DNA of 64,000 nt, taken from positions 837,353 to 901,352 of the forward strand of contig NW_020194619.1 of the NCBI RefSeq assembly GCF_002865645.1, read 5' to 3'. How positions within the stretch are numbered: the first letter of the stretch is position 1; each line of letters begins with the position of its first letter. Positions 1 to 11,266 of the stretch are shown piece by piece. The notes beneath the pieces were generated by a model. It ran no database searches. It was not told the origin of the DNA and worked only from the letters and a program-made list of their open reading frames with translations. The position numbers and the translations under genes were made by a program. The stretch is from Hyaloscypha bicolor E. Its lineage: Eukaryota; Ascomycota; Leotiomycetes; Helotiales; Hyaloscyphaceae.

Positions 1-935
1 TCCCCTGATTTGTAGGCTTTCTCGCCTTGGGTCTCACTACATTTGATCAGCGTTCGGGCCAAGTTTTTCGAGTGGAGCTGAAGATAAAGACAGCGCCAGG
101 CTAGATCATGGTTTGCTGTGCAGATTCAGGTCTTTTGAAGACTAGAAATTGTAGCACTTTAGAATATCAAGTGAAATTGGGCACGGTACGCACGAATTAC
201 TGGGGACACGCTAGAGAGACTTACTGGCGATGCAAGTGTCGAGCTAAGAGATCTGGCCGGTGGAAAGCTCTCTCGCAATCCTCGAATGTACATGGGTAGG
301 CAGGTTTCTGGTGACTGAGTTGGTGACGCCTGATCTTATGTCAGCACAATATAACTGTAAACTCGCAGGGACCATTTACCTTAAATGCTCTGCTCTCGTG
401 AAGGTCTGTAACTTGATTAGCACATACAGGTCGAACAGAGATGGGAGCGCACCTTGACTGGGCGGCATAGCTCGCACGTGTGAACGGGTACACCCTTCTT
501 TGCTCTGCTAATGCGCCCTGTCACAGGCGTGTACTTCACAGGCATATCTGCTGCTGGCTCAGATCCTCTTGATGATTGTGGAGGACTCCCCGACATGCTG
601 GCTTGATTGGAGCCTCCTGGCTGATACCCTGAGAAGTCCATACCTTCCCCGGTGGTGCTACTACGCCGGCGAGAGATGTTTTGGCGTGCGGCTGTGGGCT
701 GAGCAGCGGGCTTCGAGACTCGGTTTGATCTGCGCCGCCTGAGAGGGGTCTTGCCCTTGAAGCTGTTGTTCTTGTCGTCGTCGTCGTCGTCGTCGATGGG
801 CGGCGATGACGTCTCAGATGATGGTACGATGGCAGCACGGGAGGCTTGTTGCTGGGCGGCTTCCTTCGACCTTCTATAGGCCTGGGACTCGAACGGCTCC
901 ACGTCGACATCCATGATATCTTTGAGGCTCGACAT
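1..935 (-). CDS. C2H2 zinc-finger transcription factor, 3' part outside the window
   Basis: Probable nuclear DNA-binding regulator; targets are not inferable. Exons on the minus strand: 935-453, 405-380 (only 26 nt), 329-225 and 36-1, continuing past the left edge. Introns of 47, 50 and 188 nt start with GT and end with AG, and all phases join. The start at 935 is the first ATG of an open frame. The first 130 residues are low complexity: a run of seven Asp (a CGT/CTC-type triplet repeat near 778-797), basic patches (RRRRSNR) and Ser/Pro. After splicing, two adjacent C2H2 fingers appear at about residues 152-210: first CELC...HQLSH, including TFTRAEHLRR, second CTFEDC...HLHRH, including HRPDLLAR. 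This finger pair is common in fungal C2H2 factors whose C-terminus carries a fungal transcription-factor domain; that part is not visible. Family assignment is firm, orthologue unknown. Confidence 0.88.
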
Positions 936-1382
936 GATTGATGATGCTTGAATTGGAAACGAGATCTGAGAAATCCTTACAGCCTTGCACAGCCTGGCTG
1001 GAATAGAATAGATCTGCCAGGGGCCAAAATCTCAGCGCAGGAACGGCTCTTTTGTTGACAAGGCCGAGGCTTAGAAAGGGTGTCTGCGTCTGGAATAGAC
1101 GCGACGGCTCAAGGCTAGGGCGTAGCTTTTTTTACTGCTGATGAGAGAGAGAGGGAGCTTCACCTCTCGCAGTCTCGAAGCGTTGGGTATGGGTACACAA
1201 CCAAGACAGAGCCTACCGCGGGGGGGCATTGCTGAGCATGGCGATTATGTTTAGAATGGAGAAGGAGAATTGAATGGATGAAGTGAGGAAGACGGGTGGA
1301 GGTGGAGGTGTGAAAGGCTCGGTCCGGCGACTGCACCGCACTGCACTGCACAGCTCCCCTCTTCCCTTGTCGCGCGATCCTT

Positions 1383-1400
1383 GGGGGGGGGGGGGGGGGG
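1383..1400 (+). repeat. Run of 18 G
   Basis: Uninterrupted homopolymer in the upstream region of the zinc-finger gene. It can form a G-quadruplex in principle, and its exact length is prone to assembly error. Confidence 0.9.
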
Positions 1401-1949
1401 CAGCCCCTGGCAGCCACCAAACATGGGACGCTCTGGCGTCCCGGGCGGCCATCATCCACCCATCCAGACATCCAAGCCAGTCCGGAAGAGGGTCGAGGAC
1501 ATCAACGGAGGCCAGAAATAGCCAATTGGTGGGCGCGTCGTCGAGTTAAGCGCCCGTTAGTGCGGCAGCAAACGCAGCCGGCGGATGGACGACGTTCGAG
1601 GCTGGGGAGGAGGAGAGCGGCGGCAGGGAGGAGGCGAGAGGCTTCCCGGCCTCCTTGAGGTTTCTTCCAGATTAAGCATCGTGGAGGGGGTTGGCGATGG
1701 GAGCTACTGCACGAGCAGGGACGGGGGGGCAGCGTTCTGTTGTGGCATCAGAGCTTCACGTCGCGACAGGGGCAAGCAAGCGCAGATGATCGATGCCAAG
1801 CGGAGTTGAGCGGCCAGCTGGATGGAGGAGCACTACTCCCCAAGAATACTTCGCACTCCTGGATCGAGCTGCCTCGAGGTATGGATGCACAATAATAGCC
1901 GTCGGGAGAGATCAGCCATAGACCAGAGCACCGGACTCGGCGCAAAGTG

Positions 1950-1986
1950 CAGCAGCCCAGCAGCAGCCCAGCAGCAGCCCAGCAGC
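1950..1986 (+). repeat. CAG-rich tandem repeat, unit about 11 bp
   Basis: About three copies of a unit reading cagcagcagcc, then a partial copy. No convincing coding frame runs through it, so it looks like a non-coding short tandem repeat. Confidence 0.75.
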
Positions 1987-4653
1987 GCGGTTGGCAGCTC
2001 CCAGGACCAGGAGCAATCTGCTGGGTCGCCTGGGTTAATCATACAGCTGCATGTCCAGTCCAGGCGCCAAGGGGCACACAGCATCTGTCAGACGCAGCGC
2101 CTCGCCTGTCCAGCTCTATATTTAAACTACTTGCAGACGCTTGCAGACGCGTGCGCCTCTATCCATGCCTGGACGACGCGCTTTTCCACGACACTACCGC
2201 CCCGCCGTCGCTCACGGACAGTGCGGGCAGGTGAACATTTGCGCCGGCGCCAGATCTATGTGTGGTAAACAGTAGAGCATTGACGTGGCGTGGTTAGAGT
2301 GTGGAAAACAGGGAGGAAGTTGGCGAGAGTACGGAATAGAAGCAGTTCAGGAGATGACGACTCGCTCTTCAATGCAGACTACTGCATGCTCCGTCAAGTT
2401 GGAAATTCCACGGATCTTGTGCAGAGTTTCTGAATCTGGAGGGTTGCGGAGATCCTCAAATAGGCACAGGGAGCGGTTCTTTTCCCCAGCCCCCATTCCC
2501 CAGACCCAAACAGAAAGCCCCTGCATTTCCAGCACTTGACGTTGCAACGCCGTTGGCGCGATACAACCCGAGATCTCTCTGCTCTCTCTCTCCCTCTGCC
2601 GGGCCCATATCTTCATCTCCTCTCAAGAGACCTCAGTGGTAGGCACCCCAGCAGAATCATATCTTTTGTTCAAGCCAAGATCGGTCAATGATCTGCGCAG
2701 AAGATTGCGCAGGGGAACCGTCGTTTGCGTTTCTGATTGGCGAATGGTACGATGGCAAGTACACGGACTACACAGAGGAAGTGCTTGTCCCTATCTTGTG
2801 CATGCCGCCTGTCTGCCTGTCTGTCTGGATGTCTGTCTGTCTCTAAGGAAATAACAACCGTCCGATTTCTTTGCCCAATTTCAAAGGCGTGCTGGCTTCA
2901 AGCATTACTGGTCCATGTCACCGTTCCTTACGTTCGCAGGGAGCCAAGAGCCAGCCGATTTTGGCTTCCTTTCGTTGTCGAAAGTGCCAAAATTTGACCT
3001 TCGATCTGTCCGTTCCGTAACTCCGTTCATCAGCCTCTGATATTGTTGTTATCCTCTCCTACTCCTCTACTGTTTGCTTCGAAACAGAGTTCGAAAGGCT
3101 GAGCTCTGATGCGACGCTGACTGGAAAAGCATTCCAATCTGCGGGGCATCCAAAAGTTTTCTTGCCTGCACGGAAACCCCGTTGTTTTGCATACCCCCAT
3201 GGAAACGTCTTTCCCGTCCAAACATCTGCGACTGTTTCTCACGCTGCCCTCCCTACCCTCCCTGCCCGCTTTGATCTCGTCAACTAACTTCCACTCGAGC
3301 ACAGCTGCGGCCCAGCATTGGATTCTGAGACGGGGAGAGAACCCGTCTGCAGGGACCTGTATTGTTCCTGATCGCAGCGTCGTGAAGCACAGAGAGGGGA
3401 GGGTTGGGTTGGGTTGTTGGATGTGGCGTTCGTGGCTGGTGCCCACCCGCTGCGCCCGTGTCTCAAAATAGAGCCCGCTTGCGCTCCTGCGTGTATGCAA
3501 CTTGCCTCCAATCCAGTCACTGTCGGAATGAATGCAGATACTTCCGTGATTGACTCGAAATAGAAGATAAAAAGCTTCTAGAAACCTTTTTGGGGGTCTC
3601 CCATCGTGTGCAGCACTGCAGGGCAGGTTTTGGGATTCAACAGCCCTGGTGGAGTATTTTGAGGTTCGAGTTGCACTATTGTTTATGCACTGGCGATCTC
3701 TCGGGTTTACTGCACGTCAGAATTCATCCCCATTTGTGCAGGCTGTCGTCGTTGTGCAGGTGTATCAAGCAAGAATAGAAATCTTTCTGATCTCACATCC
3801 AGGAATTGTCACTTGCTGACGTGGGCCTCCAAATGACTGCTTTCTTCAAGTTTCTCTCGTGCTTCTCAACCGAGTGTCGGTGCCAAAGATATCAATGTCC
3901 TCCTAAGAATATCGATTTGACCTGACCGAAGAGATCACTTCCAAGGTTATTTGTAGATGGGCCGCAACTTGGCACTGGTTCAAGTTTTGGCGCCATTGCC
4001 TTTGCAAGACGCAAATAGTACCGCCACGGCGACAACGTCTCCTCCATGCCCATTATTACTGAAATTTCTTCCTCATTGCACTGAAACGTGTAGGTACTAT
4101 TGTTCTCAATCCTCGCAAGAGGCGAGAGGTACATGACTTGAGAGAGACTGAGCGCGTGCCGCAGCATAGCCAGAACCTGACCACCAACGGTACGTACTAT
4201 ATGAAGACTCTCGGCGTCTTATCGAGAACTCCTTAGAAGGCTGCTAGAGTAGTCCCGCGTGGGAGTATTAGCAGGAAAATCGGCGTCCACTCTAGTCCCG
4301 AGGCCACGGTACTCTTCGAGGTAAGGTGGAGAGGGACCTGGAGACCTGGCTGGTACTTAGTAGTAGGTACTTTCGTACCTTCCCGCATTCCCCGCGCGTG
4401 AATTCGCCTAATAAAGCGGGTAGGTGGGGTTGCGAGTTAAGAGACATCCACCCTCGGCTGGGCACTTCATCTTCAAATGCTCATCAGCTCCGGAACTTGG
4501 CTCTCACGAACGACGCGAGCCCGCAACCTTCTCAGAGTCCTGTCCTTTCGGAGTCCCCCCGGCCAATTGTATTCAGAGACACCGGCAGCCGCGATTTCAT
4601 TCTCGTGTCCAGTTCGAACGATTCTGCCTGGTCCCATTCGCTCACATCGGAAG

Positions 4654-6139
4654 ATGGCTCCTCAACTAGATGGCTACTTCAAGCAAGTGGATTCTCTCTC
4701 CGACCATTTTATCGAGCGGCTTCGAAAAGCGGTAGCAATTCCGTCCATCTCTGCTGATGAAGAACGACGACCTGATGTTGTCCGCATGGGAGAATTCCTC
4801 GCGGCTGAGCTCTCAGCTCTAGGTGCAGGGGTCCAGCAGCGACCGCTGGGAAAGCAGCCTGGGAAAGAACACCTCGAACTCCCCCCTGTCGTCATTGCTC
4901 GCTATGGAAATGATAGGAAGAAGCGCACCATTTTGGTATACGGCCACTACGATGTACAGCCGGCTGGGAAAGAGGACGGCTGGGCCACCGAGCCTTTCGA
5001 ACTTACGATTGACGACAAAGGACGAATGTTCGGCAGAGGCAGTACAGACGACAAGGGGCCTGTCTTGGGTTGGTTGAATGCAATTGAGGCACATCAGAAG
5101 GCTGGCGTCGACTTTCCGGTCAACTTGCTCATGTGCTTCGAGGGCATGGAGGAATATGGATCAGAGGGCTTGGACGACTTCATAAACGCAGAGGCGAAGA
5201 AGTTCTTTGCCGACGCAGACGCCGTATGCATATCTGACAATTATTGGCTTGGAACGGAGAAGCCTTGCCTGACATACGGGCTTCGCGGTTGCAGTTACTA
5301 CTCAGTGGAGATTTCAGGACCTGGCCAGGACCTTCACAGTGGTGTTTTCGGCGGTACAGCTCAAGAACCTATGACGGACCTGATGCGTATCCTGGCAAGT
5401 CTGGTTGACACAGACGGCAAAATTCAAATCCCAGGTCTGGCTGAACTTGTCGCTCCCCTGACGGAGGAAGAGAAGTCATTGTACGGCAACATTGCCTTCA
5501 CAATGGACAATCTCTACGAATCTCTTGGTAGTCAGACCTCCATCCACCCGGACAAAGAGCGCACTCTGATGGCCAGATGGAGATATCCCTCCCTCTCAGT
5601 ACATGGCGTCGAGGGAGCCTTTTCGCAACCCGGTGCTAAGACCGTCATCCCAGCCAAGGTCATCGGAAAGTTCTCAATCCGTACAGTACCAAACATGGAA
5701 TCTGAGGATGTCGACCGTCTTGTATTCAAGTACATTGACGAGCAGTTCAAAAAGCTCGGGAGTAAGAACACTTGCAAGTGCACTTTGCAGAACGCTGGCA
5801 AATGGTGGGTTGCAAGTCCCAAGCACTGGAACTTCACAGCAGCGAGCAAGGCAGTAGAGAAGGTGTGGGGCGTGAAGCCTGATTTAACCAGGGAAGGTGG
5901 CAGGTCAGTTTTGCTTCACTACTCAGCACGTCAAACTTACTAATTGTTGTGACAGTATTCCGGTGACTCTAACATTTGAGCAAGCGACAGGAAAGAATGT
6001 ACTTCTTCTTCCCATGGGCAGCTCGACAGACGCGGCGCATTCGATCAATGAAAAGCTTGACAAAAAGAACTACATTGAGGGGATTAAGTTACTAGGAGCT
6101 TACTTGCACTATGTTGCGGAGGAGCCAATGGTTAACTGA
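4654..6139 (+). CDS. DUG1: Cys-Gly metallodipeptidase, Dug1/CNDP type (M20A)
   Basis: Exons 4654-5903 and 5956-6139 (52-nt intron) encode 477 aa, the usual family length. Family members are cytosolic dinuclear metallopeptidases that cleave dipeptides such as Cys-Gly, the last step of glutathione breakdown in yeast. Metal ligands and catalytic residues fall where the family expects: His98 and Asp100 (YGHYDVQP), Asp132 ([10 protein letters not shown]), Glu166/Glu167 ([11 protein letters not shown]), Asp195 (CISDNYW), His228 ([11 protein letters not shown]) and His445 ([10 protein letters not shown], second exon). The start at 4654 has A at -3 and G at +4 and gives the family N-terminus. The frame stays open upstream to an ATG at 4477, which would add 59 Arg/Ser-rich residues. 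The gene converges on UBP14 with a 158 bp gap. Confidence 0.95.
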
Positions 6140-6297
6140 GAGTAGCTCATTAATCATCCCGATGAGCCATTTTGTGTATGCAACGCATTGTAGCAGATCA
6201 TTGCTCCGCTCCACTTTTGGTCTTCAAAGTCTATCTATGGATGGTGCTCTGGACGCCAACAACCCCCGGATTGTAATTTTCTACGCCCTCCGCCAAA

Positions 6298-9015
6298 TTA
6301 CGTCCGCTTGAAAAAGTAGACATAAGCGAATTTCTTCATTTCCTCAACGTCTAATGCCTTGACAACCTTCTCGTCATTGTAAAGAACCCATGCTGGAGCA
6401 TCCTCCCCAGAGACTGATTTTCTAATGAATGCAACATAGTGTCTGGCAATGTTTTAGCTGGAGAACAAAAGCAGTAAACAAGTTGTATAGCATACCCAGC
6501 GTGAATGCTCGCGCCTTTGTGGCAGATGATAGATTGGAGCTGGAAGCTTGCCGGCAGCTCACGGTTTCCTGGAACTTCCTTGACAGCACCTGTGACAGGG
6601 CCTGCAGATTCTTCTTCTTCAAATTCTCCTTGATCGTCAGGATGGCTGAAAAGCCATTCGACGGCACGTTCCACGTCCCCACCAGTCTCCTTCAGGGCCT
6701 TGCGGGCCTGTGGTGGGCCGAATCCCATGGCACCAAGCATCTCGATCTTCTCTGGATCAGCTGTGCTTGTCGAAACTTGACCACCAAAATCGAGGGGTGC
6801 ATCGATATCGGGATCTTCCATGTGCGCAAAAAGCCATTCCATTGCTGTGTTTGCATCCGCATTTCCAGTGGCGTGGAGAGCTTTCTCGCAACGGTTTCGC
6901 GGAAATCCCATCCCTTCGAGCTGTTGCGCAACTTCTTCGTTGGCCAAAAATGACGTTTTGCTCTCCACAGCGTCCTCGGGTAGAAGTTCTTCGGATGGCT
7001 GATAACCTGGCGACTTATATGCATCAAGAAGAAAAGGTTCGTCACCAACAACGACGGGAACATTGACCTTAGTAGGTACCCAATTGACAATCACAAAGCG
7101 CCGAGCGTTCACCACTAGCACGTCCGGGAAGGTTTGGAAAAGAGATCGCTTCGAGAACCCATCCTTACTGCCACAAGCCGAACACGTTAGTTCCACGATT
7201 TCCTGGGAAGTAAAGCTGTCCAGGCACTCTTTCAAGGTCACTGCTTCGTACTCATCAACCTTGGGGGTGGCACCAGCCTCTTCAGCTTCAGTTGCTGGCT
7301 GAGTGATCTTTCTGAGCGGGACTGGAATGGAAATGTTATCCTGTTCATCACTCCGATATCGAACCCGCTTGCAACTAAGACATTGCAAACGCTGCTCCAT
7401 GACGAAACGGAAAGAACGGACTGGGTCCTGGAGAGGAGCCTTATGTTGAGAGCGGGTAATCAGTTTGAAAACATGGAGGAGAAGCTCAAAGGCATCTTGC
7501 TGCCGCATTGTCGAAAACTCTTCATGCCCTTTTCCGATCAGTACCTTGAGCATTGCTGGGGCAAGTCCTCTCTGGTAGGCAACCTCGGGCGAGTTTTCGG
7601 GGAAGCGAACGTCTGGGTCTGGATGAGAGTACCGGCCTGAAAGTAAGCCATCGCCCAGTTTGCGCAACTGGGTCTCTAGGTCCTGAGCAGGATCTTCAAT
7701 GACGGGTAGTTCGGCCTGGGGGAGGTAATATCGGTCCTTGAACTGAGACAAATCGAATAGACACTGCAAGCTACTGGCCAAATAGCAGCTGTTCCCCAGG
7801 TTCTTGAGACCAGTGAAACCCCCTCCAAACAGCTTTTGAAGTTCATGGCCGTCTTCGTCAGTCATGGAGAACTCATATCGCATGTTCTCGTCCACCTGCA
7901 TCTCGGTCAAGCTTTTCTCCGTCTTCTGGCGTTCCGCGAGGATGATTCCCCAGTGAGCCAGATGTTTGCCAAGATCATTGTCTATGCGTTCTTCATCACA
8001 CGTATAGCAATAGACATCTGCCGTCCCCTCGGGCGTGATGGATCCCAGCTTGACAGCGACGGCGTGCCCGGTGGTGTTCTTGTGTTCCAGCCCATGGGAA
8101 TGTCCGCGAAGCCCTCCGAACTGAGCACGGCCACAGCCAAGGTTACCACATTGCAGACATAGCCAAAGGTTTTCCTGCAAGTCACAAAGAGAACAGTGTC
8201 CAAGGTCCTGCGACTGGATCTGCCTTGGAGCTTCTTGCTGAAGAGTGAGAATGTGTTCACAAGAGGTGTAGACTTGCTCCCACGCCTTTACTTCCTCTTG
8301 CCTAGAGAACGTGTTTGCTTTCATCACTCCCTCTACTGCCGCGCCCAGCTTGCCCGTTAATTTGTCCACATTGTCAAGGTTGCATTCGTAGCATCTGACA
8401 GTTGTCTCGTAGTTGTATCTGTCCGCCTCCGTCTCCGCCGAGATTGCGATCTTTGTCATCTTCTGAGGTGGTTCATCGCGTACAACTACTCGGCGAGTTC
8501 GTCGGATATTCAAGACTAGGGGGTGGTTCTTGAGGGCGTAGTGGAGGTGAGAGTGCTTCCTGTCACCAGTACAACCGCCGTTGAAGCAGTAAAGGCAGAC
8601 ATCCAAACCGGCAGAATCATCCTATGGGCCTGAGTCAGCGTCTGCATCTTAGTTTTCCGAGTAAGCGATCACGAAACGGAAGTATTGAGATGGCACAGCA
8701 GTGTATGGGACCTACTATCGAGTCGAAGCACTGCGTGCAATCCTCTCTGTACACTGAGTGTGTCGGGCCAGGTGGATGCAGCTCTGTAAATCTTGTCAGC
8801 ATTGGATACGAAAATAAGATACTTGGTCATGGCGGGGAATTTTTGCACAGCTGTTGGATCTACCAGGCTTTGGCTCTTGACATAGGTCGTTTGCCAGCAG
8901 GAGGGGCAGCCTGGTACTGGTTGGTCTGACACTTGTGCTCTTTATAGAAGATGTGCGGGGAAGATAAACTGGTAATTGAAGACTTACCAGCTGCGTTCAC
9001 ATGCTTGCAAGCCAT
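6298..9015 (-). CDS. UBP14: Ubiquitin C-terminal hydrolase 14 (isopeptidase T / USP5-13 type)
   Basis: Disassembles unanchored polyubiquitin chains so that free chains do not block the proteasome. Exons 9015-8988, 8783-8716, 8621-6496 and 6442-6298 (introns 204, 94 and 53 nt; CTGAC branch signal before the acceptor at 8784) give 788 aa, normal for the family. The short first exon encodes MACKHVNAA, the conserved N-terminus. Domains in order: N-terminal variant zinc finger (about residues 25-110); ZnF-UBP that binds the free ubiquitin C-terminus (about 165-250, CSLC...CLQCGNLGCGR); catalytic Cys311 in GLKNLGNSCYLAS; two UBA domains (about 590-635 and 655-700) inserted in the catalytic fold; catalytic His742 in ASIHAGHYVAF, read across the last intron. 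The C-terminus is a typical FAYVYFFKR. It is divergent from ISU1. Confidence 0.95.
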
Positions 9016-9318
9016 CCTTGAGTGTTCGGCCGTTGGGGAGCGTGGTAATTGCGTGAAGGACGAAGTATTAAGGCTCGAGGGAGATTGATGCGCGCGGTCA
9101 CGTGGGCGGGGGTTGTTTTATTCCATTCGGTCAATTCGCCACTAGCTTCTCCGATCTGATCAGTGCCGTGAATTATCAGATCGGGTTCTACCGTCATCCT
9201 CTTCTCCTCATCTTCACATCAACAACTCGGAATTGAATCATCCACAAAGCCAATACCTACAGCTCTCCCAATCACCGCCTCAATTCCTACGATCGTAATA
9301 CGCATTTGGACCATCGCC
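9016..9318. promoter_or_regulatory. Bidirectional UBP14 / ISU1 promoter
   Basis: The 303 bp between two divergent start codons must hold both promoters and 5' leaders. It contains one palindromic CACGTG (9099-9104), the binding site of bHLH factors such as Cbf1 in fungi, followed by a G-rich block. Binding and co-regulation are inference. Confidence 0.6.
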
Positions 9319-9969
9319 ATGTTTCGAAGCGCCTCCATAGCTGGCCGCGTTGCCGGAAGAGCGTTATCGGCGTCGACCCGAGTTGCCACAAGACCTGTAT
9401 CCGCACGCATCACATCACCCCTCGCTATTGCGAGCCGGCGGCAGTATCATGAGAAGGTCCTCGATCACTATTCCCGGCCTCGCAATGTAGGCAGCATGTC
9501 AAAGACGGATACGGATGTGGGAACTGGTCTCGTCGGTGCTCCAGCATGTGGCGATGTGATGAAATTGCAAATTAGGGTTGATCCATCCAACAACACTATC
9601 TCAGATGTCAAGTTCAAGACCTTTGGTTGCGGCTCAGCTATTGCCTCTTCATCATATTTGACCGAACTCGTGCGCGGAATGACGTTGGAGGAAGCTGGCC
9701 GAGTACGGAATACGGAAATCGCAAAGGAACTTTGCTTACCACCTGTCAAACGTAAGCTTGTAAACCCACATTGAAGTAATACGTTACTGACGCCTCCAGT
9801 GCACTGCTCTATGCTTGCGGAGGATGCTATCAAATCAGCCATCTCCAACTATTACACCAAAAATCCGAATGCACGAACCACTGACTTGGGTGGAATTGGC
9901 ACAAGCATGCCAAAGATTGACGTTGAGACCGTGATGGAGCCATCATCATCTCAGACTGCCGCAGCTTGA
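9319..9969 (+). CDS. ISU1: Iron-sulfur cluster assembly scaffold Isu1/IscU
   Basis: Mitochondrial matrix scaffold on which the cysteine desulfurase complex builds [2Fe-2S] clusters before the Hsp70/J-protein pair passes them on. Exons 9319-9751 and 9800-9969 (48-nt intron, CTGAC then CTCCAG acceptor) give 200 aa. The first about 42 residues are Arg/Ser/Ala-rich with no acidic residue, a typical presequence; the mature part starts at YHEKVLDHY. All cluster ligands are present: Cys77 and Asp79 (GAPACGDVMKLQI), Cys104 (TFGCGSAIAS) and Cys147. The chaperone-binding LPPVK motif (140-144) sits across the splice junction. The C-terminal tail is Ser/Ala-rich. The gene is essential in studied fungi. 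Confidence 0.97.
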
Positions 9970-11266
9970 GTTCGAATTTCTGTGTGGCGAGAGGCGTTGG
10001 GTTTCGATTTCCACATACGTGGGTTACAGTGGTTGTGGAGACGACTTGCAATAGCAGACGTCCTTTGGGTATATAGCGGATGATGAATGGTACAAAAGGG
10101 GCAGGCAACGTGAATCTGGAGGAAGATTGCACGAGTTCTAAGATTGGTTGCACGACAAAGTGTACAAAATAACAAGCAGCAAGAAGCCGATTGGGAAATA
10201 CAATACCCGATGAAGCATAACATTGATGGATATGTTCCGTTTTATCTTCCTGTTCCAGTTTGCAGCATTCTAACCATGATCATCATTCTCTGTAGGACCG
10301 CGACGACTCAACACCTCCTCGTGGTGCGGTCTGGTAACCTGTAGCAGTCGGTCCACCGATTGTTTATCTCTTTGGAGAAGTACAGGGCTAGGATTGAGTC
10401 CCCCGATCTGACGACAGCGAATCTCCTCCTCACCGTCGCCACCGCTCCGACTCGAATCGACTCCTCCCCTCGACTCGAGACTCGTGTCTCCTCTATTGTT
10501 CAATGTCGACATACAAGATTCGCCCGCCCGTCTCTAATCGACTGAGACTTCATAAGAAATCGGCACCTTATTCCGCTCGCCAACGAAGGAAGTCCGACCC
10601 TTTGCGCGCTGATAACGCGTACCCTTAATCGGGGTTAAGGAGATATTGGGGATACATCTAACGGGCATTTTTGCACTTGGGTTTATTTGTATTATCAAGA
10701 GGCTTAGGCTATAGAGGCATATTGAGGCTTGGAGGTTATATGAGGATTGTTTGCGGACGATAAGAAGACTTTGGTGAAATGGTTTTCGTCCCTCTTCCTT
10801 CAAGCGTCAGTGTCTACGGCCGGAGTCCGTCCCTGAACGTTAAACTAACTCATCCTGGAGGAGCGATAACCGGATCGAGATCCAGAAGGGGAGTTTTCGG
10901 GCTTTCTCCCGAGGCGGATGGCCTGGAGGTCCAAAAGGTGGTCATGCTAGGCTAGTCTGGGGCTGTGGACAAGACTTTCTTGGTTTAGACTGTCCCTTTC
11001 GTGTATATCTCCCCAGGCTAAATAATGATAATCAACCTAAAGCTCGATCATCATTCTCTGTAGAAATTATACCTCCAATCTGCGTCGACCCTTCCGTTTA
11101 TAGACTAGCGCCTTTTCCCTGATAAGCTCTTCTTATCGCAGTCCAATTTTTTAATCGAAACTTTTGACAGGTTTTTGATCCAAAGACCACCAACGACCAC
11201 GTCGCAGTCTCCCCATTCACCACACAGCAGCAACAGTTACCAAAGTGGGCACAGGCCCAGTTCAGC
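9970..11266. other. Intergenic region with a possible retroelement fragment
   Basis: 1.3 kb between ISU1 and DBP3. Two exact 18-bp direct repeats (gatcatcattctctgtag) at 10278-10295 and 11046-11063 bracket about 750 bp. On the minus strand this segment has promoter/leader-like sequence followed by an 80-codon frame (10512-10270) starting MSTLNNRGDTSLESRGG, Arg/Glu-rich. The order resembles a 5' leader plus gag start of a retrotransposon, but I recognise no family and see no RIP. It could equally be ordinary 3' UTR and promoter DNA. Confidence 0.35.

Larger units (their letters stand above)
936..4653. other. 3.7 kb gene-free divergent upstream region
   Basis: Lies between the start codons of the zinc-finger gene (minus, 935) and the dipeptidase (plus, 4654). 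All open frames are short, overlap on both strands and match no family I know. It contains a GA-rich patch (1143-1155), an 18-G run, a CAG-rich repeat, and a CTGT microsatellite near 2810-2842. Long upstream regions with long 5' leaders are common for fungal regulators, so most of it probably belongs to the zinc-finger gene. A non-coding transcript cannot be excluded. Confidence 0.6.

Noticed and set aside
1160..1809. Overlapping 60-103 codon frames on both strands
   Set aside because: They exist because of GC-rich, G-run and CT-rich sequence. No conserved motif, and their composition is that of non-coding DNA.
3660..3680. ggttcgagttgc, similar to a tRNA B box
   Set aside because: No matching A box, acceptor stem or T-run terminator at tRNA spacing.
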